Part shown: in pieces, positions 11,766 through 27,756 of the stretch
How the letters are laid out: every line of letters begins with the position of its first letter
Numbering within the stretch: the first letter of the stretch is position 1
From: Parietaria judaica
Taxonomy: Eukaryota > Streptophyta > Magnoliopsida > Rosales > Urticaceae
Length of the DNA: 64,000 nucleotides
Reading direction: 5' to 3'
Assembly (NCBI GenBank): GCA_954871525.1
Contig: OX940869.1
Coordinates: 24,208,001 to 24,272,000, forward strand
Program-made: the position numbers and the translations under genes
The notes under the pieces: generated by a model
Databases searched by the model: none
What the model was told of the DNA's origin: nothing
The model's input: the letters and a program-made list of their open reading frames with translations, nothing else

Positions 11766-11860
11766 ATAAAGCCAATTCGTTGGCCGAAACTTGGCTTCGC
11801 CGTCGGCAAAAGTCACAAATTTATTTCGTCGGAGCCTCTCTCTCTCTCTGAAACCCTCGA

Positions 11861-14800
11861 ATGGGTTCTCTGAGAAGAGCTTCGAACACCCTGAGATCGC
11901 CGAGCTACTTGTCTTTCCTACGCAAAACGTACAGAGTCGGTCAATTCTCAGCCGAACTCAGAGACTGCCCATTTCTCGGCGAACTGAGCTCTACTGGTTC
12001 GAGCCATGGTTTCTGTTCGAATTCTCGCCAAACCAGCTCGGAGAACGCCATTGATTTGGACCAGTATCCGAGCGAGAGGATCAGGAACTTCTCCATCATC
12101 GCCCACATCGACCATGGGAAGTCTACGCTCGCCGATAGGCTCTTGGAGCTCACCGGAACCATTACACGAGGTCGTGGTCAGCCTCAGTACCTCGATAAGT
12201 TGCAGGTTCTACACATTCTTCGACTCTATATTCATCTGTCGCTAAGTACTCAAGATTGATTGAAAATGGTTCATTGTAGCTCTTGATTGTAGCTTTTGAT
12301 CGTAGGTGGAGAGAGAGAGAGGAATTACAGTGAAAGCTCAGACTGCAACGATGTTCTACAAGCACAATCGCCATGACCCAGATAGGAATAGCTCTCAAGA
12401 ACAAGGCTTCTTACTGAACCTGATCGACACGCCCGGCCACGTAGATTTCAGCTACGAAGTTTCGAGATCACTCGCGGCTTGCCAGGGTGCCCTTTTGGTC
12501 GTAGACGCTGCGCAGGGCGTGCAAGCTCAAACCGTTGCTAACTTTTACCTCGCGTTCGAATCCAACTTGACGATTGTCCCGGTTATAAACAAGATTGACC
12601 AGCCAACCGCTGATCCCGATCGTGTCAAAGCTCAATTGAAGTCGATGTTTGACCTCGATCCAGCTGATGCTCTATTGACGTCTGCGAAAACTGGGCTTGG
12701 TCTCGAGCAAGTTCTTCCGGCGGTCATCGAACGCATTCCTCCTCCCCCGGGGAAGAGAGGCTCGCCTCTCCGGATGCTCTTGCTTGATTCCTACTACGAT
12801 GAGTACAAAGGAGTTATTTGTCACGTGGCGGTTGTTGATGGCGTGCTTCGCAAAGGGGATAAGATTTCATCCGCTGGAACTGGGCAAGCTTACGAGATTC
12901 TCGATGTTGGGATCATGCATCCCGAGCTTACTCCGACCGGTGTTCTTCACGCGGGGCATGTGGGGTATATAGTTAGTGGAATGCGTTCGACCAAAGAGGC
13001 GCGTGTTGGCGACACTCTTTTTCATACCAAAACTTCCATTGAACCTCTTCCAGGTATGGGGATTACATTTTTTTTTTAATTGTGTAATTAGTTAGACGCT
13101 TCGTTAAATCTAGAATCATGGGGCTTGAACCGCAGGATTCAAGCCTGTTAAGCATATGGTGTTCTCTGGCCTTTACCCTGCCGATGGGTCGGACTTCGAG
13201 TCGCTTAACAATGCGATAGAGAAACTCACGTGTAATGATGCGAGTGTCTCAGTTGTTAAAGAGAGTAGCACGGCTTTAGGCCTGGGTTTCAGGTTTGATG
13301 CTAACTTCTTACTAGTTTCCCCCTAATTTGTGCATAAAAAATTATATTAAAAGCGGCATCACATGTGATTTTCTCGGTGTGGTGTGTGTTTCTTTGAACA
13401 GATGTGGTTTCTTAGGCTTGCTTCACATGGACGTTTTCAATCAGCGACTTGAACAGGTATCGGAACAGTAATTTATGTTTCTCAGTAATATTACGCAAAG
13501 TGTTAGTTATATACATCAATTTTCACATGACACGTCTGAAAATGATTGGACTTTCCGCATATCCTTTATCATATTTCATGGCCTTGTAACTTCTGAATTC
13601 GTTTCGCAACTTCAATTTCAAAAGGATCCCAACACCATTAACTCTTACGTGTGATTGAGTTTCACGCTTCTGAGGTTAATTTTTTCTGATTTGTCTCTCC
13701 TATATGAATCAAAGGAACACGGAGCTCACATCATCTCGACAATTCCAACCGTTCCTTACATATTTGAGTATTCTGATGGAAGGTACAAACTCAATAATAA
13801 CGCTCTCAGAACTTCTGTTCATTTCCAAGTATATTTACAGTGCTTTTTCGTTTTTGTTAGCAAACTTGAAGTTCAAAATCCTGCCCAATTGCCTTCGAAT
13901 TCTAAGCAACGAGTGGTAGCATCTTGGGAACCGACCGTGCTAGCTACAATCATTATTCCTAGTGAGTAAGCTCTCATGCCCCTTTGCTGTGAGTATGTTG
14001 CTTACCGTACAAGGCATTCACTTTCCCTGACTGGATTTTGTTGTCGTTTTGAAGGTATGTTGGGCCAATTATCACCCTCTGTTCTGAACGGAGGGGTCAG
14101 CAGCTCGAATATTCATTTATCGACAGGTTCATCTTTTTATCCGACGGCCTTTTATAATTTAAAAGTCTTATTTTGCACTAATGCCCCCATTCTTATCTGG
14201 TTGTTTGCAAATACCCCGTTATCTTTATTTTTATTTTTTTTTGGCTGAAATCCCCGCTGAAATGATTTTTTGGTTCGCATTTAAGCCTCCACGATTATTT
14301 CCGTTATTTTTAAAGGTCCGTAATTTTTTCATCAATGGCTTATTCATTCCCATAATGCCTGAATATGTTACAAATTATTATCGCAACATAAATACATAAA
14401 ACCAACACAACTCCAAACGCGTAATATTAAAGCTCTATTGGCCCAATTTACACGTCCTACGACACATTTTAACACTGCTTAATCAGCAAATGGAGAAAAT
14501 GTGTCTCGCGACTTATGAACCGTGTTAATAAAGTTCTAATATTATGTATTGAGAGTATTGTTAATTTCATGTATTTTGTTGTAGATAATAATTTATAATT
14601 GCATTGGAGACAAGCGGAGATGAGGTAAACGCTTGCTGAAAATTCAGATAAGGAATATTTTAGCAACAAAAAAAAAATTGAGATAAGTATTTGCACCCGA
14701 TTCGATTAAGTTGGGGGGTGTTTGTGCAAATAACTCTAATACAAAACATATTTGGCAGTTTGTCTTTCTCTGACGAGTGCATTCTAAATGCAGCCAACGA

Positions 14801-15530
14801 GTTTTTATGAAATATCGGTTGCCATTGAGGGAGATCGTCATCGATTTTTACAACGAATTGAAGAGTCTAACATCAGGCTATGCATCGTTTGATTATGAAG
14901 ATTCAGAGTAAGTGACAGTGATAGAGACCTGTCTCTGTCCACATCATTATATGATAATTGTGTAAAACCCAACCGCTTGTCGTGTTGACACGTGTATACA
15001 TGGCAATGGCAGATATCAAGAATCTGACTTGGTCAAACTTGATATCCTTTTGAATGGGCAACCAGTAGATGCCATGGCAACCATTGTTCATACCTTGAAG
15101 GCACAGCGAGTTGGTCGGGACCAAGTGGACAAACTGAAGAAATTCATAGACAGGTTTTTTTAAAACACTGTTTAATTTCTAGCATGTAGAATTTTGTTTA
15201 ACCGTGGTGTTATGATTTTCTAGCAGACAAATGTTTGAGGTATCAATACAAGCCGCCATCGGGTCAAAAGTTATCGCGAGGGAAACGTAAGTTACTTAAT
15301 CGGAACCTTGCTTTAATGTCGTTAAATTTGGGTCGGTTCTTTTTTAATCTGATTGTTATCTTAGGATTTCCGCTTTGAGAAAAAACGTTCTCGCCAAGTG
15401 TTATGGAGGGGACGTAACCCGGAAGAAGAAGCTTTTGGAGAAGCAAAAGGAAGGAAAGAAGCGCATGAAGCGAATTGGGTCAGTTGACATACCCCAAGAG
15501 GCTTTCCATGAACTGCTCAAGGTTTCATAG
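11861..15530 (+). CDS. GUF1: Mitochondrial translation factor GUF1 (LepA/EF4-type GTPase), 11 exons, complete
   Basis: Exons: 11861-12205, 12306-13053, 13136-13292, 13402-13456, 13715-13782, 13861-13965, 14055-14126, 14794-14907, 15013-15153, 15227-15286, 15365-15530. All junctions are GT-AG and the sum is 2031 nt, 676 residues plus stop. The first 65 or so residues are Arg/Ser-rich like a mitochondrial presequence. The GTPase motifs are intact: AHIDHGKST (81-89), GITVKAQT (121-128), DTPGHVDF (156-163), NKID (210-213), SAKTG. Domain II, the EF-G-like domains ([25 protein letters not shown]) and the EF4-specific carboxyl domain ending [13 protein letters not shown] follow. EF4/LepA binds ribosomes and promotes fidelity or back-translocation; GUF1 acts in mitochondria. 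The start was chosen because it begins the presequence in frame with the G domain. Intron 7 (667 bp) is the longest. No damage is seen. Confidence 0.96.
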
Positions 15531-16070
15531 CTAGTACTCTAACCGGATTCGCCATTATTGCATGTTTTGAGGCCATAGTATAAGCGGTTAAGCCGATCAA
15601 AAGCGACAGAGTTCGCTTCGAAGTAAAGGAATGACCCCATTCTTACGAGTGGTAAAATATTGAAAGGTGTAATAAACATGTCATTATAAATTATGTTTTC
15701 CTTGGTTCTCATAAATTTTTGTTTTGCTTTCGAATGAGAACCGAGAGCAGAAACGGCTTATGTACATAAACTAAGTAACAATTTTGTTCACGCCGGAGGC
15801 AAAATGAACGGTTTATGTACTTGGACGGTTTTACAGAATAAATCGTCTGTCAATGGAGAAATAATCACATTATTGATTATTGAGAAAAATCTAAGATATT
15901 ATGCTTCATTTCATTTGATTTATTCTCTAAAAAGAATAATATTCTGTTAGGATACCAAAGTTCTTATGTTGCTGCACACATAATGATATGTATTGACATA
16001 TTGTCATATATATATAATATATATATTATCATATATACATAATGATATGTATTGACATATTGTCATATCG

Positions 16071-16117
<47 letters not shown>

Positions 16118-16808
16118 CTCGTCACAATTGATGATAAATACCATGAATATAACGGACTAATTTGGAGTATTACCCTTGAAACTTTGCTTGGTGCACTTTG
16201 GTCTCTTTTATAAGTTGAAATACCCCCCAAACTTTCAAAAATGTATCATATTGCCCCTAAGCGCTAACAAAATAACAGAAAGTGATTACATACAAGTAAG
16301 ACATCGAGTTATTTTAGCCTTATAATTTGGTATATCAATTAATATCTTCGATCATTTTTGAATTCATAGGAAGTAATAGTTACGGATCCATGATTTTTGA
16401 TTAAGTAGCATCGACGTAACAACGGAGCACGCCCAAGCAAGAGCCACGGACGTGCGGCTATCGCTTTGGCCGAGTTAGATTGGTGCCAAAGGGGTGGACG
16501 ATCTATGTACACCTTTTCTGTGCTGACATTTTCAAAATTGCAAGTTAACCCCTCCACTTCTATTAAAAATTTCAAACTAAAATCCCCTTAAATCTAAATT
16601 TAAATCCTGATTCCGCCACTGTTTGGCTGCGTATGTTCATCGACCCAGGGTTGGTTAAATTATGAGGTCACCGCGATGGCGGGTTGTAGTGCCAAAAGTT
16701 AAAAGTTTATAGGACAAATGGACCTACTGCAAAGTGTGGTCGACAATTAGTAAATTTACATAATTTTATATATATTATATTATAACAAAATATTAATACT
16801 AACTGAAA
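15531..16808. repeat. Intergenic region with AT-rich tandem duplication and TA microsatellite
   Basis: A roughly 60-bp unit beginning ACATAATGATATGTATTGAC occurs twice in tandem (about 15976-16070). It runs into an uninterrupted TA array at about 16074-16115. The rest is AT-rich and shows no gene. A GC-richer patch at 16400-16500 is unrecognised. Confidence 0.7.
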
Positions 16809-19606
<2,798 letters not shown>

Positions 19607-19679
19607 TCAACTCAACTCTTACCTTCATATAAACTATAAGAGATATTAAGAGTTTGTCAATTTATACTCACACAACTCT

Positions 19680-19684
19680 CTCCT

Positions 19685-19717
<33 letters not shown>

Positions 19718-19735
19718 AATATATAGTAATAGCCT
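19680..19735 (-). promoter_or_regulatory. Likely TATA region and 5' leader start of the WRKY gene
   Basis: Read on the minus strand, a long TATATATA run (19684-19725) ends in TATATAGGAGAGAG, about 80 bp before the first WRKY coding-like segment. The spacing suits a TATA box. The AT microsatellite makes the exact element ambiguous. Confidence 0.45.
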
Positions 19736-20046
19736 AAGTATATCTATTAGGTGTCATTAAGTTCTATCCTAATTTTAAATTTGCCTTACCTATGCCACTT
19801 TCCAAAATTCCCCTTATAAAAAACAGCATGCAATTACTTTCAAACTTTACCCTAAAAATATAATAATATCATCTCTCTCACACCATTACACATGCAAGCT
19901 AAAATGTCAACTCTTAATGGATCTTTTATTATCATTAATGGGAGAAAAAAAATGAACAAGTTCAACGCTTAACAGCTATAGCACAAGTTAGCTTACATAT
20001 TGCACAATCTATAGTACAATATCTTTGAAGCTTCGTACAAATTCAA

Positions 20047-20069
20047 GACGTCACGTGCCCAAGAGTCAA
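20047..20069 (-). promoter_or_regulatory. GACGTC / G-box / W-box cluster upstream of WRKY
   Basis: GACGTC (20047-20052) overlaps the G-box CACGTG (20052-20057). Seven bases on, AGTCAA (20064-20069) reads TTGACT, a W-box, on the WRKY strand. The cluster is about 440 bp upstream of the first WRKY segment. Such elements bind bZIP/bHLH and WRKY proteins, so autoregulation is plausible but only inferred. Confidence 0.5.
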
Positions 20070-20099
20070 ACTTTGGGTGTTATATACTATATTATCATA

Positions 20100-20672
20100 C
20101 ATCATACATACATGTCATATATAGATATATAATTAATTGGTATATATTATTAAATATGTATATTTTTGCAAATATTACGGTGTACAGCTCTTAATTATTG
20201 TCAGCAGTCAGCTAACATATTTTCTTTATATATATTACTTTCATTAGTTAGGACTTTTTTTTATGCTACAAATTATAGATTTTGAAATTGTAGTATTTAA
20301 TGCATTTAGCCACAAATCGGTATTCGCAGGATAAAACTCGCACCCAAATGGAATATTTTTGGTGTAGTGTGCAATACGGTTGACCCTTATATTATAAGGT
20401 AAATATAATATAATGCATATATATAGTTTCTATATATATAATAATTAACCAACTATAATACCTGTGCAAATTGTAGAACTAGTAGTTACAGTCCACTAAT
20501 TAAATAGCTCTTTCGAGACTTTTGAACATGTATCAGAAAAATCACTAGTTATTATAATCATCATTGATTAATCAATATAACAAGGATATCATGTCGTCGT
20601 TGTATAGTGAGTTTTCGACTAAATATTTGATAACAGTTAACACGTCTATCTGATCAGATATTTAACAATATA

Positions 20673-20717
<45 letters not shown>

Positions 20718-21229
20718 TGATGCAATCGCAACACTACTTCGAAATTCCGGCCAGGCATCGTTATTGGTGGAGCGAGAACCACGCGGACGACCTTTGTAGT
20801 ATCGTCCCGACTAATTCCGTAACAACTTGTTGTACCACCAGGTCAATATTTAGAGGATCGGGGTTGTCGCCTACAAGAAGGTTACGATATTGGGTATAGT
20901 CGTTATTTAAATCCAAAATGTTGTCTTCCGCTTGTTGACCACCGTAATTATATCGTCGTTGGACTTTGGAGACGTTATGATTATTAGTGTTATAAATAAA
21001 GTAACTTTAATATCATGATGAAGAACCGAACCGGTTGGCTAGAACTAGCCCCAGCAAAGCCCATTTTGGCGTAACCGGCAAAACCTAAATGTCCGGCTCT
21101 CGTGCTGCCCGAAGGACGACAGTCCCCTTAGGGCCGATGGGGAGCGGTGTCGTATTGTTGAAAATGAGGATACATAAACATAGAAACGAGAAAAAAAAAA
21201 ACTAACTATTAAACAATAATTGAACTAAG
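20100..21229. other. Intergenic; TA microsatellite and a GC-richer unrecognised stretch
   Basis: A TA array occupies about 20679-20716. From 20717 to 21170 the base composition is less AT-rich, with patches such as GGCCGATGGGGAGCGG, unlike the surrounding sequence. It may be a transposon or gene remnant. No open frame with a recognisable domain was found on either strand. Confidence 0.4.
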
Positions 21230-21399
21230 TAAGCTGTTATGTGCATTTTTCGTAACATATAAAAATTGGGCCCATTTTGGCAAAAGTCAAAGCCCACTGA
21301 GAAAAGTCAAAGCCTGTCATGGTAAGTCAAGGCCCATCACCAACGCCAAAAGCCCGGGACCGAAGAACTAAGACATTGGCGAGGCCCGGGGTCCAAAAG

Positions 21400-21540
21400 G
21401 CGACGAGGCAACAAGCCGACGGGCGACGAAGCCGGCAAGGCGACGAGGCGACGAGGTGACAAGCCGACAAGGCAACGAGGCAACAAGCCGACGAGGCGAC
21501 GAGGCGATGAGGCGACAAGCCGACGAGGCGACAAGCCCCC
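21400..21540 (+). repeat. Degenerate minisatellite inside the solo LTR
   Basis: Units of about 8-10 bases of the form GACGAGGCGACAAGCC repeat through this stretch. They give long Arg/Ala/Thr-rich or Leu/Ser/Arg-rich spurious frames on both strands. Confidence 0.75.
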
Positions 21541-21862
21541 TCGTCAGAGCTTGGCGAGGGCATAGCTTGCAATTATTCTACACGACAAGAAGATCCGAGA
21601 CTACGAAGATCTCCGGGAAATCATCCGGATTTCCCCGAACACAACCTACGGATTCGCGGACAACCCGAAGACATCAAAGACGAATCGAGAAGCATCAGAG
21701 ACCCTTTTTTGCAGACAAGGGGCCCCGACAACCCCCCTGCTGCAGGGAGAAATTCGCAGGACCCCTGAAAGTGCAATATTCCGAGAAATGGGAGGCCCCT
21801 AGGGGTGCGATTCCCAGGGTATTCGCAGGCCCCTAGGGTGCAATTTCAGGGAGTTGGTTTCC

Positions 21863-21870
21863 TATAAATA
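21863..21870 (+). promoter_or_regulatory. TATA box of the family A solo LTR
   Basis: CCTATAAATAGG stands about 970 bp before the LTR end. It is followed by CACTCACTCACAG and a CT-rich leader, typical of an LTR U3/R junction. It could still drive outward transcription toward 22.9 kb. Confidence 0.6.
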
Positions 21871-22848
21871 GGAGCCTACCCCCCTCATTTTCACACTCAC
21901 TCACAGCTTTCTCCAGAGCTTCTCTCTCTAGCTTTCTCTCTCTAAAAACTCGTCTACTCTAAGGAGGAAATGACTTGAGTTAAGAGCTGAGATCGAGCTA
22001 AAAGCAGAGTCTCAGGCCTGAGAAGAAAGGTTGTTCGACGGGTCAGCTAAGGCGTCCCTCGCTAGGTGGGTAACCACGCCACCACCTGCGAGGTCGACAG
22101 AGGAAGAAGCGTCCCTTCGTCAGGATAAGGCCCCTCGTCATACGAGGCCACCTACCCCGGCAAGGTCGACAGAGGAGCACACCTCGTCAGGTCAAGGCTC
22201 TCGCTGTACTTCGCCAACACGAGGGAAGTTCGACAGTGAGTTCGCCAACACCAACGAGGTCAACGAAGAACACATCACACCGGTAATACCCAGGCATCGG
22301 GCCAAGGGTCACCCCCGCGCCGCCAACAACGGCACTTCGGACAAATCAAACCACATCGTCATTCACCCACCGTTTATCACTAACCCCGAACTACGTGGGA
22401 CCTGATTCTCTTAAACTGAGATACGTAGGCAGCCTTGCCCAACCATAAGAGACGGGGCACGGGCCCATTCTACCCTTTTTTGCAGGTCCTCCCTCGCCAT
22501 AAGAGCTCGCCAAGGAAGGAAAAGCACGAAGAATCATCAAGATTAGCACGGAGCTTCATCAAGACCGGAGTTCGCCCAGAAGAGGACATCGCCAAGACAA
22601 GGACTCCGCCCGGACGAGGAGCTTCGCCGTGAACCGGACTTCGCCACCACCAAGGAAGTTCGCCGAGGATCGTCAACGACAGCCCGGAGACTCATCCAAG
22701 ACGACGGAATCGCTTCCAGCTTTGACGATCAACAGTCAACCAGCGTTGACTCAGCATTCAATCATCCTTGTGTTCAGCGGGTCAATCTCGGGACCCGAAC
22801 CTAGGATCCGAATCTAAGTTAAAGCCATTTTTACGCATTAACATAAGC

Positions 22849-23473
22849 AATTTTTAAACTATGTAGATATTTATAAGCTATGTAAACTATAGCCTAAAAT
22901 AAAATATTGAGTAGGAATCTTGAGAATTATAGATGATGAAAGATTGGAAGAATATGATTGAAAATATGAAAAGTGGAATTAGGTATCTATAAGGTAAAAA
23001 AATAAATAAATAAATAACGACGACGACGACAACAACGGTCCTTTAGTCTGATTTTGTTGCTTTGCTATTATAACTATTTTATAAAATAAAATTAACAGCC
23101 TTTTAAACAAAATCGTTGGATTTTAAGATACAACCGTCTTGATTTCAAAGCTATTAATTAACAAAAATGTGACATTTCGAAATATTCAGATTCAGAATTT
23201 TGACATCCTAAAATAGTGCAGAACTTTAAATTCTCAAAATTCCGTCGATCGGTCATAATTGGTATGCGTCCACAAAGCATAATCATATCCATTAACGATC
23301 AATTATATTAAAATAAAGGCTCAATATAGAAATAATACAATTTCATTAATAATAAGCAATGACCTTACAAGAGGTACTGCATATATGTCAACGAGATGAC
23401 TGATCGTACATAAATACATAAACAATAAATTTCATGCGTGGTTTCGATATAAATATATCTAATATCTAAAGCA

Positions 23474-23511
<38 letters not shown>

Positions 23512-24530
23512 CAATTAACGACGTATAAAATGACGACCTGAGGCTCTCTGTGATCTAAAAAAAATACATTAATATTAAAGTGAGACGTCTTTTGCATGTT
23601 GTGTAAACAAATTTGTTAATGTCGACATTAGAGATAATATATATATATAATATCACTTTCAAGTAAAAACCTAATTACGAGGAGTCAAACACGTCTCGAT
23701 ATTACTAGTACTCATGGTGAGTATAAATACTGAAATTATTCTCATGTAACTTGTAAGCGGTGGCAATATATTAAAAGGTTAATGGCGGCAAATTGAAATT
23801 ACACCTACTCCTACATACCACTAGAGCGACATAAATTCAAGTCGTTTTTTTTTTTTTTTTTAAAGTGAAAAACATACTAAAAATAGTTTCGCTTAACTAA
23901 GTTTTTTTTTAATAATAAGCATGGCTGGTCTTGGGCCTAGGCTGACTAGGCCACACATTTGTGGAGAAAAAATACACTAAGTTATGGGTCTCAAAAATAG
24001 GTATTTTAGGGTAAAAAAATATAATTCTATTTAATATAATTCTTACTTATGTTCATTTTCTACAAGATGTATTATGAAAATTTGTTATCGTTAAAGTGGT
24101 GAGTCCACTTTATATTTTATTAGCATATTCATATTAAAATTAATATATCATTAGTGGTAATTTGTTTACGTGTTATTTTTACTACTAAAATAAATAAATT
24201 TATTCTAAGTATAGTGAGTTGATGTTCATAATAAATATAATAAAACATATTATTTTGATATATATTTAACGAGAGAGCCTCTACAAAATGAAGGCCGGAC
24301 CTGATAGTAAGTCGGAGTAAAATAAAATTTGAGTAAATTCAAATTGTAATAAAATAAAAATTAAATATATTTCCCATTTAAAAGAATTTGAGTCAATACC
24401 GTCTCAAATAAGTGAAACATGAGTAATTTTCCACCGTTAACCCTATATACTATACAACTAGTTCTATTAAGTATTTTAGCAAATGGACTCCAATCCAATC
24501 CAATATGTACTTCTATTTCCCACTTGATAA
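22849..24530. other. AT-rich intergenic, no gene recognised
   Basis: Contains a TA array at about 23480-23509 and a T/A-rich stretch near 23850. No coding signal or clear transposon end was seen. Confidence 0.5.
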
Positions 24531-27500
24531 TCTATATATATATAAAAGGAGGAACTCACAAGTGACATGGCAAGATGTTATCAAAGTATTAGGAATTCTA
24601 ATTCTCACAACTCAATGTGAATATGAGAAGCAACACTAACAAAGGATTGAGAAATTCTTTTTTCTAAGAATTAACAATTTTTTAAAATATGAATTTAATG
24701 TAGTTTTTAATATTGATTAATGCATTGATTGGAATTGTAAGTGTCACAAATTTTTAATTGCATTAAAATATTTTTAATTGACACTTAACTTTTTTACATG
24801 CAACTTAAATATATATATATATTAAACTTTACAAATTTATTGTTCCTAACGTTTTATCATTTAAAATAATTTGTTTCCTACTTTCAAGTTAGTGTTAGTC
24901 TTCTCAATAGTTTTATAAAGTCCACTTTTAATTTTAAAATACTTTTGATATGTTTTACAAAAATACAAAAGTATTAATAATTGAGATTTTTTAAGAATTC
25001 ATAACTTTTATAAAACATGGAGATAAAGGTATTAAGAATTTTGGAGAATTTAGAATTTTTCAATCATGATTTTATGCTAAAATTCATTTATTTGTATTTA
25101 TGTCTAAACTTTTAATTTCTTCTTAATGACTAAATTTATTTATTTGTATTTATGCAAATTAAGGTTATGCATTTTCATTATCTAATTGGTTACACCTCTT
25201 CATTGTCTTTTTCTAGCCTATATATAGAGGTTTTATAAGATGAAATACAAACAACATAGCAACGAAGAATGACAATGACATGAGCATAAAAGAGGTTTGT
25301 ACTTTGTATAGTCTCTATTTTGTATTATTTATCTTCTTCTTATTTGTTTTTATCATGTTTAAGCAAGCATTTCATTTTATATGTGTACTGTATGAAGCTA
25401 ATACCATTATTTTGTTAACATTTCTTCTAACAATATTATTTCATTTAAGCTCTCATGGAGAATTTTCACTGTCTACTATTTATTCTTCTATAAATAATGT
25501 TTTTCTTTTTCTTAGTTGTATTGAACACATGATTTTTGTGTGAAGACCTTAAGAGAAGGTAGTGCGTTGTGTTCGTCGACAATCATGAAGGGCTCGGTAA
25601 CTATATTCAATGGAGGCTTTACACAACCAATTGGAATCATGAAACATGAAATTTAAGCTATAAATCATGCTCTTCATTTTGCCATTTTATTAGCTATTTC
25701 TCTCTCATTTTCGAATAATGTATAATGGTTTAGTTAGTTATAATGTTGTGTTTTGTAGTACCTTGCCTTTTTATCATGCGTATCTTTTCACGTTCATATA
25801 TGAACTAAACAGAGAAAAATCATGCTTAGTTAATATATTGTCTGTTTCAATATTATTTAATTTTCTTTCATATATGTGCTTAAAAAATGAATAATTCGAT
25901 AGATATATTAGTTTATTTATTAAGTAGATCATTATATATATATATATATATATTATACACTCATAAACTCTCAATATTGTGAAAAATATTTACATACAAG
26001 AGCCCCACAATAAAGGAAAATAACAACCCACTAATAGTTGATATGATCAAGAGATCAAATTAATCAAAAGAAACATTCAAAATACTTGGATAAAATGTAT
26101 ATATATTATGTACATTTCAGTAAGATGTCATTCTTAAATTTTACATTTGCAAATTTTCTAAAAAAAAAATTCCCAACTAGGCATTTCATAGTCCATGTAA
26201 GATTTTTTTTTAATATTTAATTTAAAGCATTCATGTCTTCCTTTTTTTTTTCTTTAATTTAATTTTGTCCCATTAATTTTTTGTGCATCATTCAACTATT
26301 TTAGTACATCATTTAATTGCTTTATTAGTTTACAAACTCGATTTACATACATAATGGTAAATGGTTCATATCACAAGACAAATCTTCTCAAATAATTAAT
26401 TATTTAATAAGTTACATTGTTTCTATTCATTAACTAACATCATATATGTAATTTGCATTTATTAACTAGAGATAATGCTAAAAGAATCATTTGGCTTTAC
26501 CATCATTTATAATTCTGAATTAACTTCTCCATGAGCAACTCAATAGATTTGTCTAACAATATTATATTGTGTCATTTAATTATAAGTCATTTATAAAGAT
26601 TCTTGATGAAAAAAAAAGACCTCATGTTCTTTAGATCGGGTCTAATACAATATTTAAATATAGAAGATAAATCTTATATAAATGAGATATAACGTATAAA
26701 AATCATGTACATGAAACATTAAATGAACATACGAAAATAAGCTTAGTATTTTTTCTTCTTCTAATTTACGTAAAAAAAAAAAAAGACTAATCATTTTTCA
26801 ATCGTACATGTACGTGTCATATTAGACATGTAGGTGTTTTTAATTAACTCATCGACGGATTTTAGTTTATTTTTATTTTACAATCGTAAAAATTCCTATT
26901 TTGACTCATCAGTGATTTTGACGTACATATGTTGCGTAGCGACTTATACACCTAAGAAAGTGTCGATCATTTCTTTAATCGTTATCATGAAAATATGTAT
27001 TATAAAAATAGTTTAAGTTCACAAAATTAATGTTGGCTAGAAAATTAACACCATTACTTGTGCCGATTGTGAGAGTCACTTATGTACATAAAGAAGAAGA
27101 ATAGAGAACTTAATATCACATTGTATATATAATTACTTTTTTTTTATTATTGATATGATACTTTTTTTTTTAAGAAACCATATGTATACATAATTACTTT
27201 TTTTAAAGAGTTATATATAATTACTTTGAGTTTGTTACTTTGATAAAACGCATGAATTACAGAGAGACAATTAGTTATACAATTTTAGTTATATATACGT
27301 TACGTCTTTTTTCATGCAAGATTTTAGTTAAATATTATTTTTTCTTCTTTCTTTTTTTGGTTAGTTTTTTTTCTTATCCGAATTAGTCCAATTTGAAGAA
27401 AAAAAAATCATTAAGATTATTATAAACATTAAGATTTTTATTTTATTTTATCCTTTATAACGAAGGCCCCAGTCAAACAACTTTTCTTACTGAATAGATA

Positions 27501-27756
27501 TTTTGGAGAAATTATTCTATTAAATATCACATTTTCAATTATTTTGAACTTTTTTCAAACATATATAGATGTAGATCTATCTATCTTTCTATGCTCATAT
27601 TTAAAATAAAATTTACAAAAAGTTGACCAATTCTTGAATTCCATGTAAATATAGGTCATTGATTGACATACTGCCTAATAATTTTGATTTATATTTTAAT
27701 CTAAACTTACTAACAATATATTTCTACCACCGCGCGAAGCGCGGTTTAATCACTAG
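24531..27756 (+). mobile_element. Non-autonomous Helitron, 3.2 kb
   Basis: The 5' end is TCTATATATATATAAAAGG followed by AGGAACTCACAAGTGACATG, typical of plant Helitrons. The 3' end has a perfect 7-bp hairpin ACCGCGC-GAA-GCGCGGT (27729-27745), a 7-base spacer and the terminal CTAG (27753-27756). The insertion lies between a host A (24530) and T (27757), the Helitron target rule. There is no target duplication or terminal inverted repeat. No Rep/helicase frame is present, so it must move in trans. The interior is AT-rich. The most gene-like part is 25200-25680: TATA-like box, leader, possible intron, and a short frame starting MKGSVTIFNGGF. Confidence 0.9.
27729..27756 (+). other. Helitron 3' terminal hairpin and CTAG end
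   Basis: A 17-base GC-rich palindrome with a GAA loop, then TTAATCA and CTAG. The hairpin is the replication-termination signal in the rolling-circle model, and its GC content contrasts with the AT-rich surroundings. Confidence 0.92.

Larger units (their letters stand above)
21235..22843 (+). mobile_element. Solo LTR, family A (gypsy-like), 1609 bp, exact target duplication
   Basis: Begins TGTTATGTGCATTTTT and ends CATTTTTACGCATTAACA. It is flanked by the 5-bp duplication TAAGC (21230-21234 and 22844-22848). There is no primer site or internal domain, so this is a solo LTR left by LTR-LTR recombination. A promoter-like TATAAATA lies at 21863. A TACGTAGGCAGCC stretch near 22423 recurs in the other LTRs at 43333 and, reversed, near 44870. 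Gypsy affiliation is inferred from that motif and the size. Short open frames inside are not genes. Confidence 0.92.

Noticed and set aside
20717..20899. 60-codon frame after the TA microsatellite
   Set aside because: Composition is not protein-like, no family is recognised and no splice context supports it.
21327..22817. Several Arg/Ser/Pro-rich frames
   Set aside because: They lie wholly inside a solo LTR and arise from its GC-rich minisatellite.
25280..25543. Hydrophobic 87-codon frame
   Set aside because: AT-rich sequence gives Phe/Leu/Ile by composition. It lies in the Helitron where an intron-like stretch is more likely.
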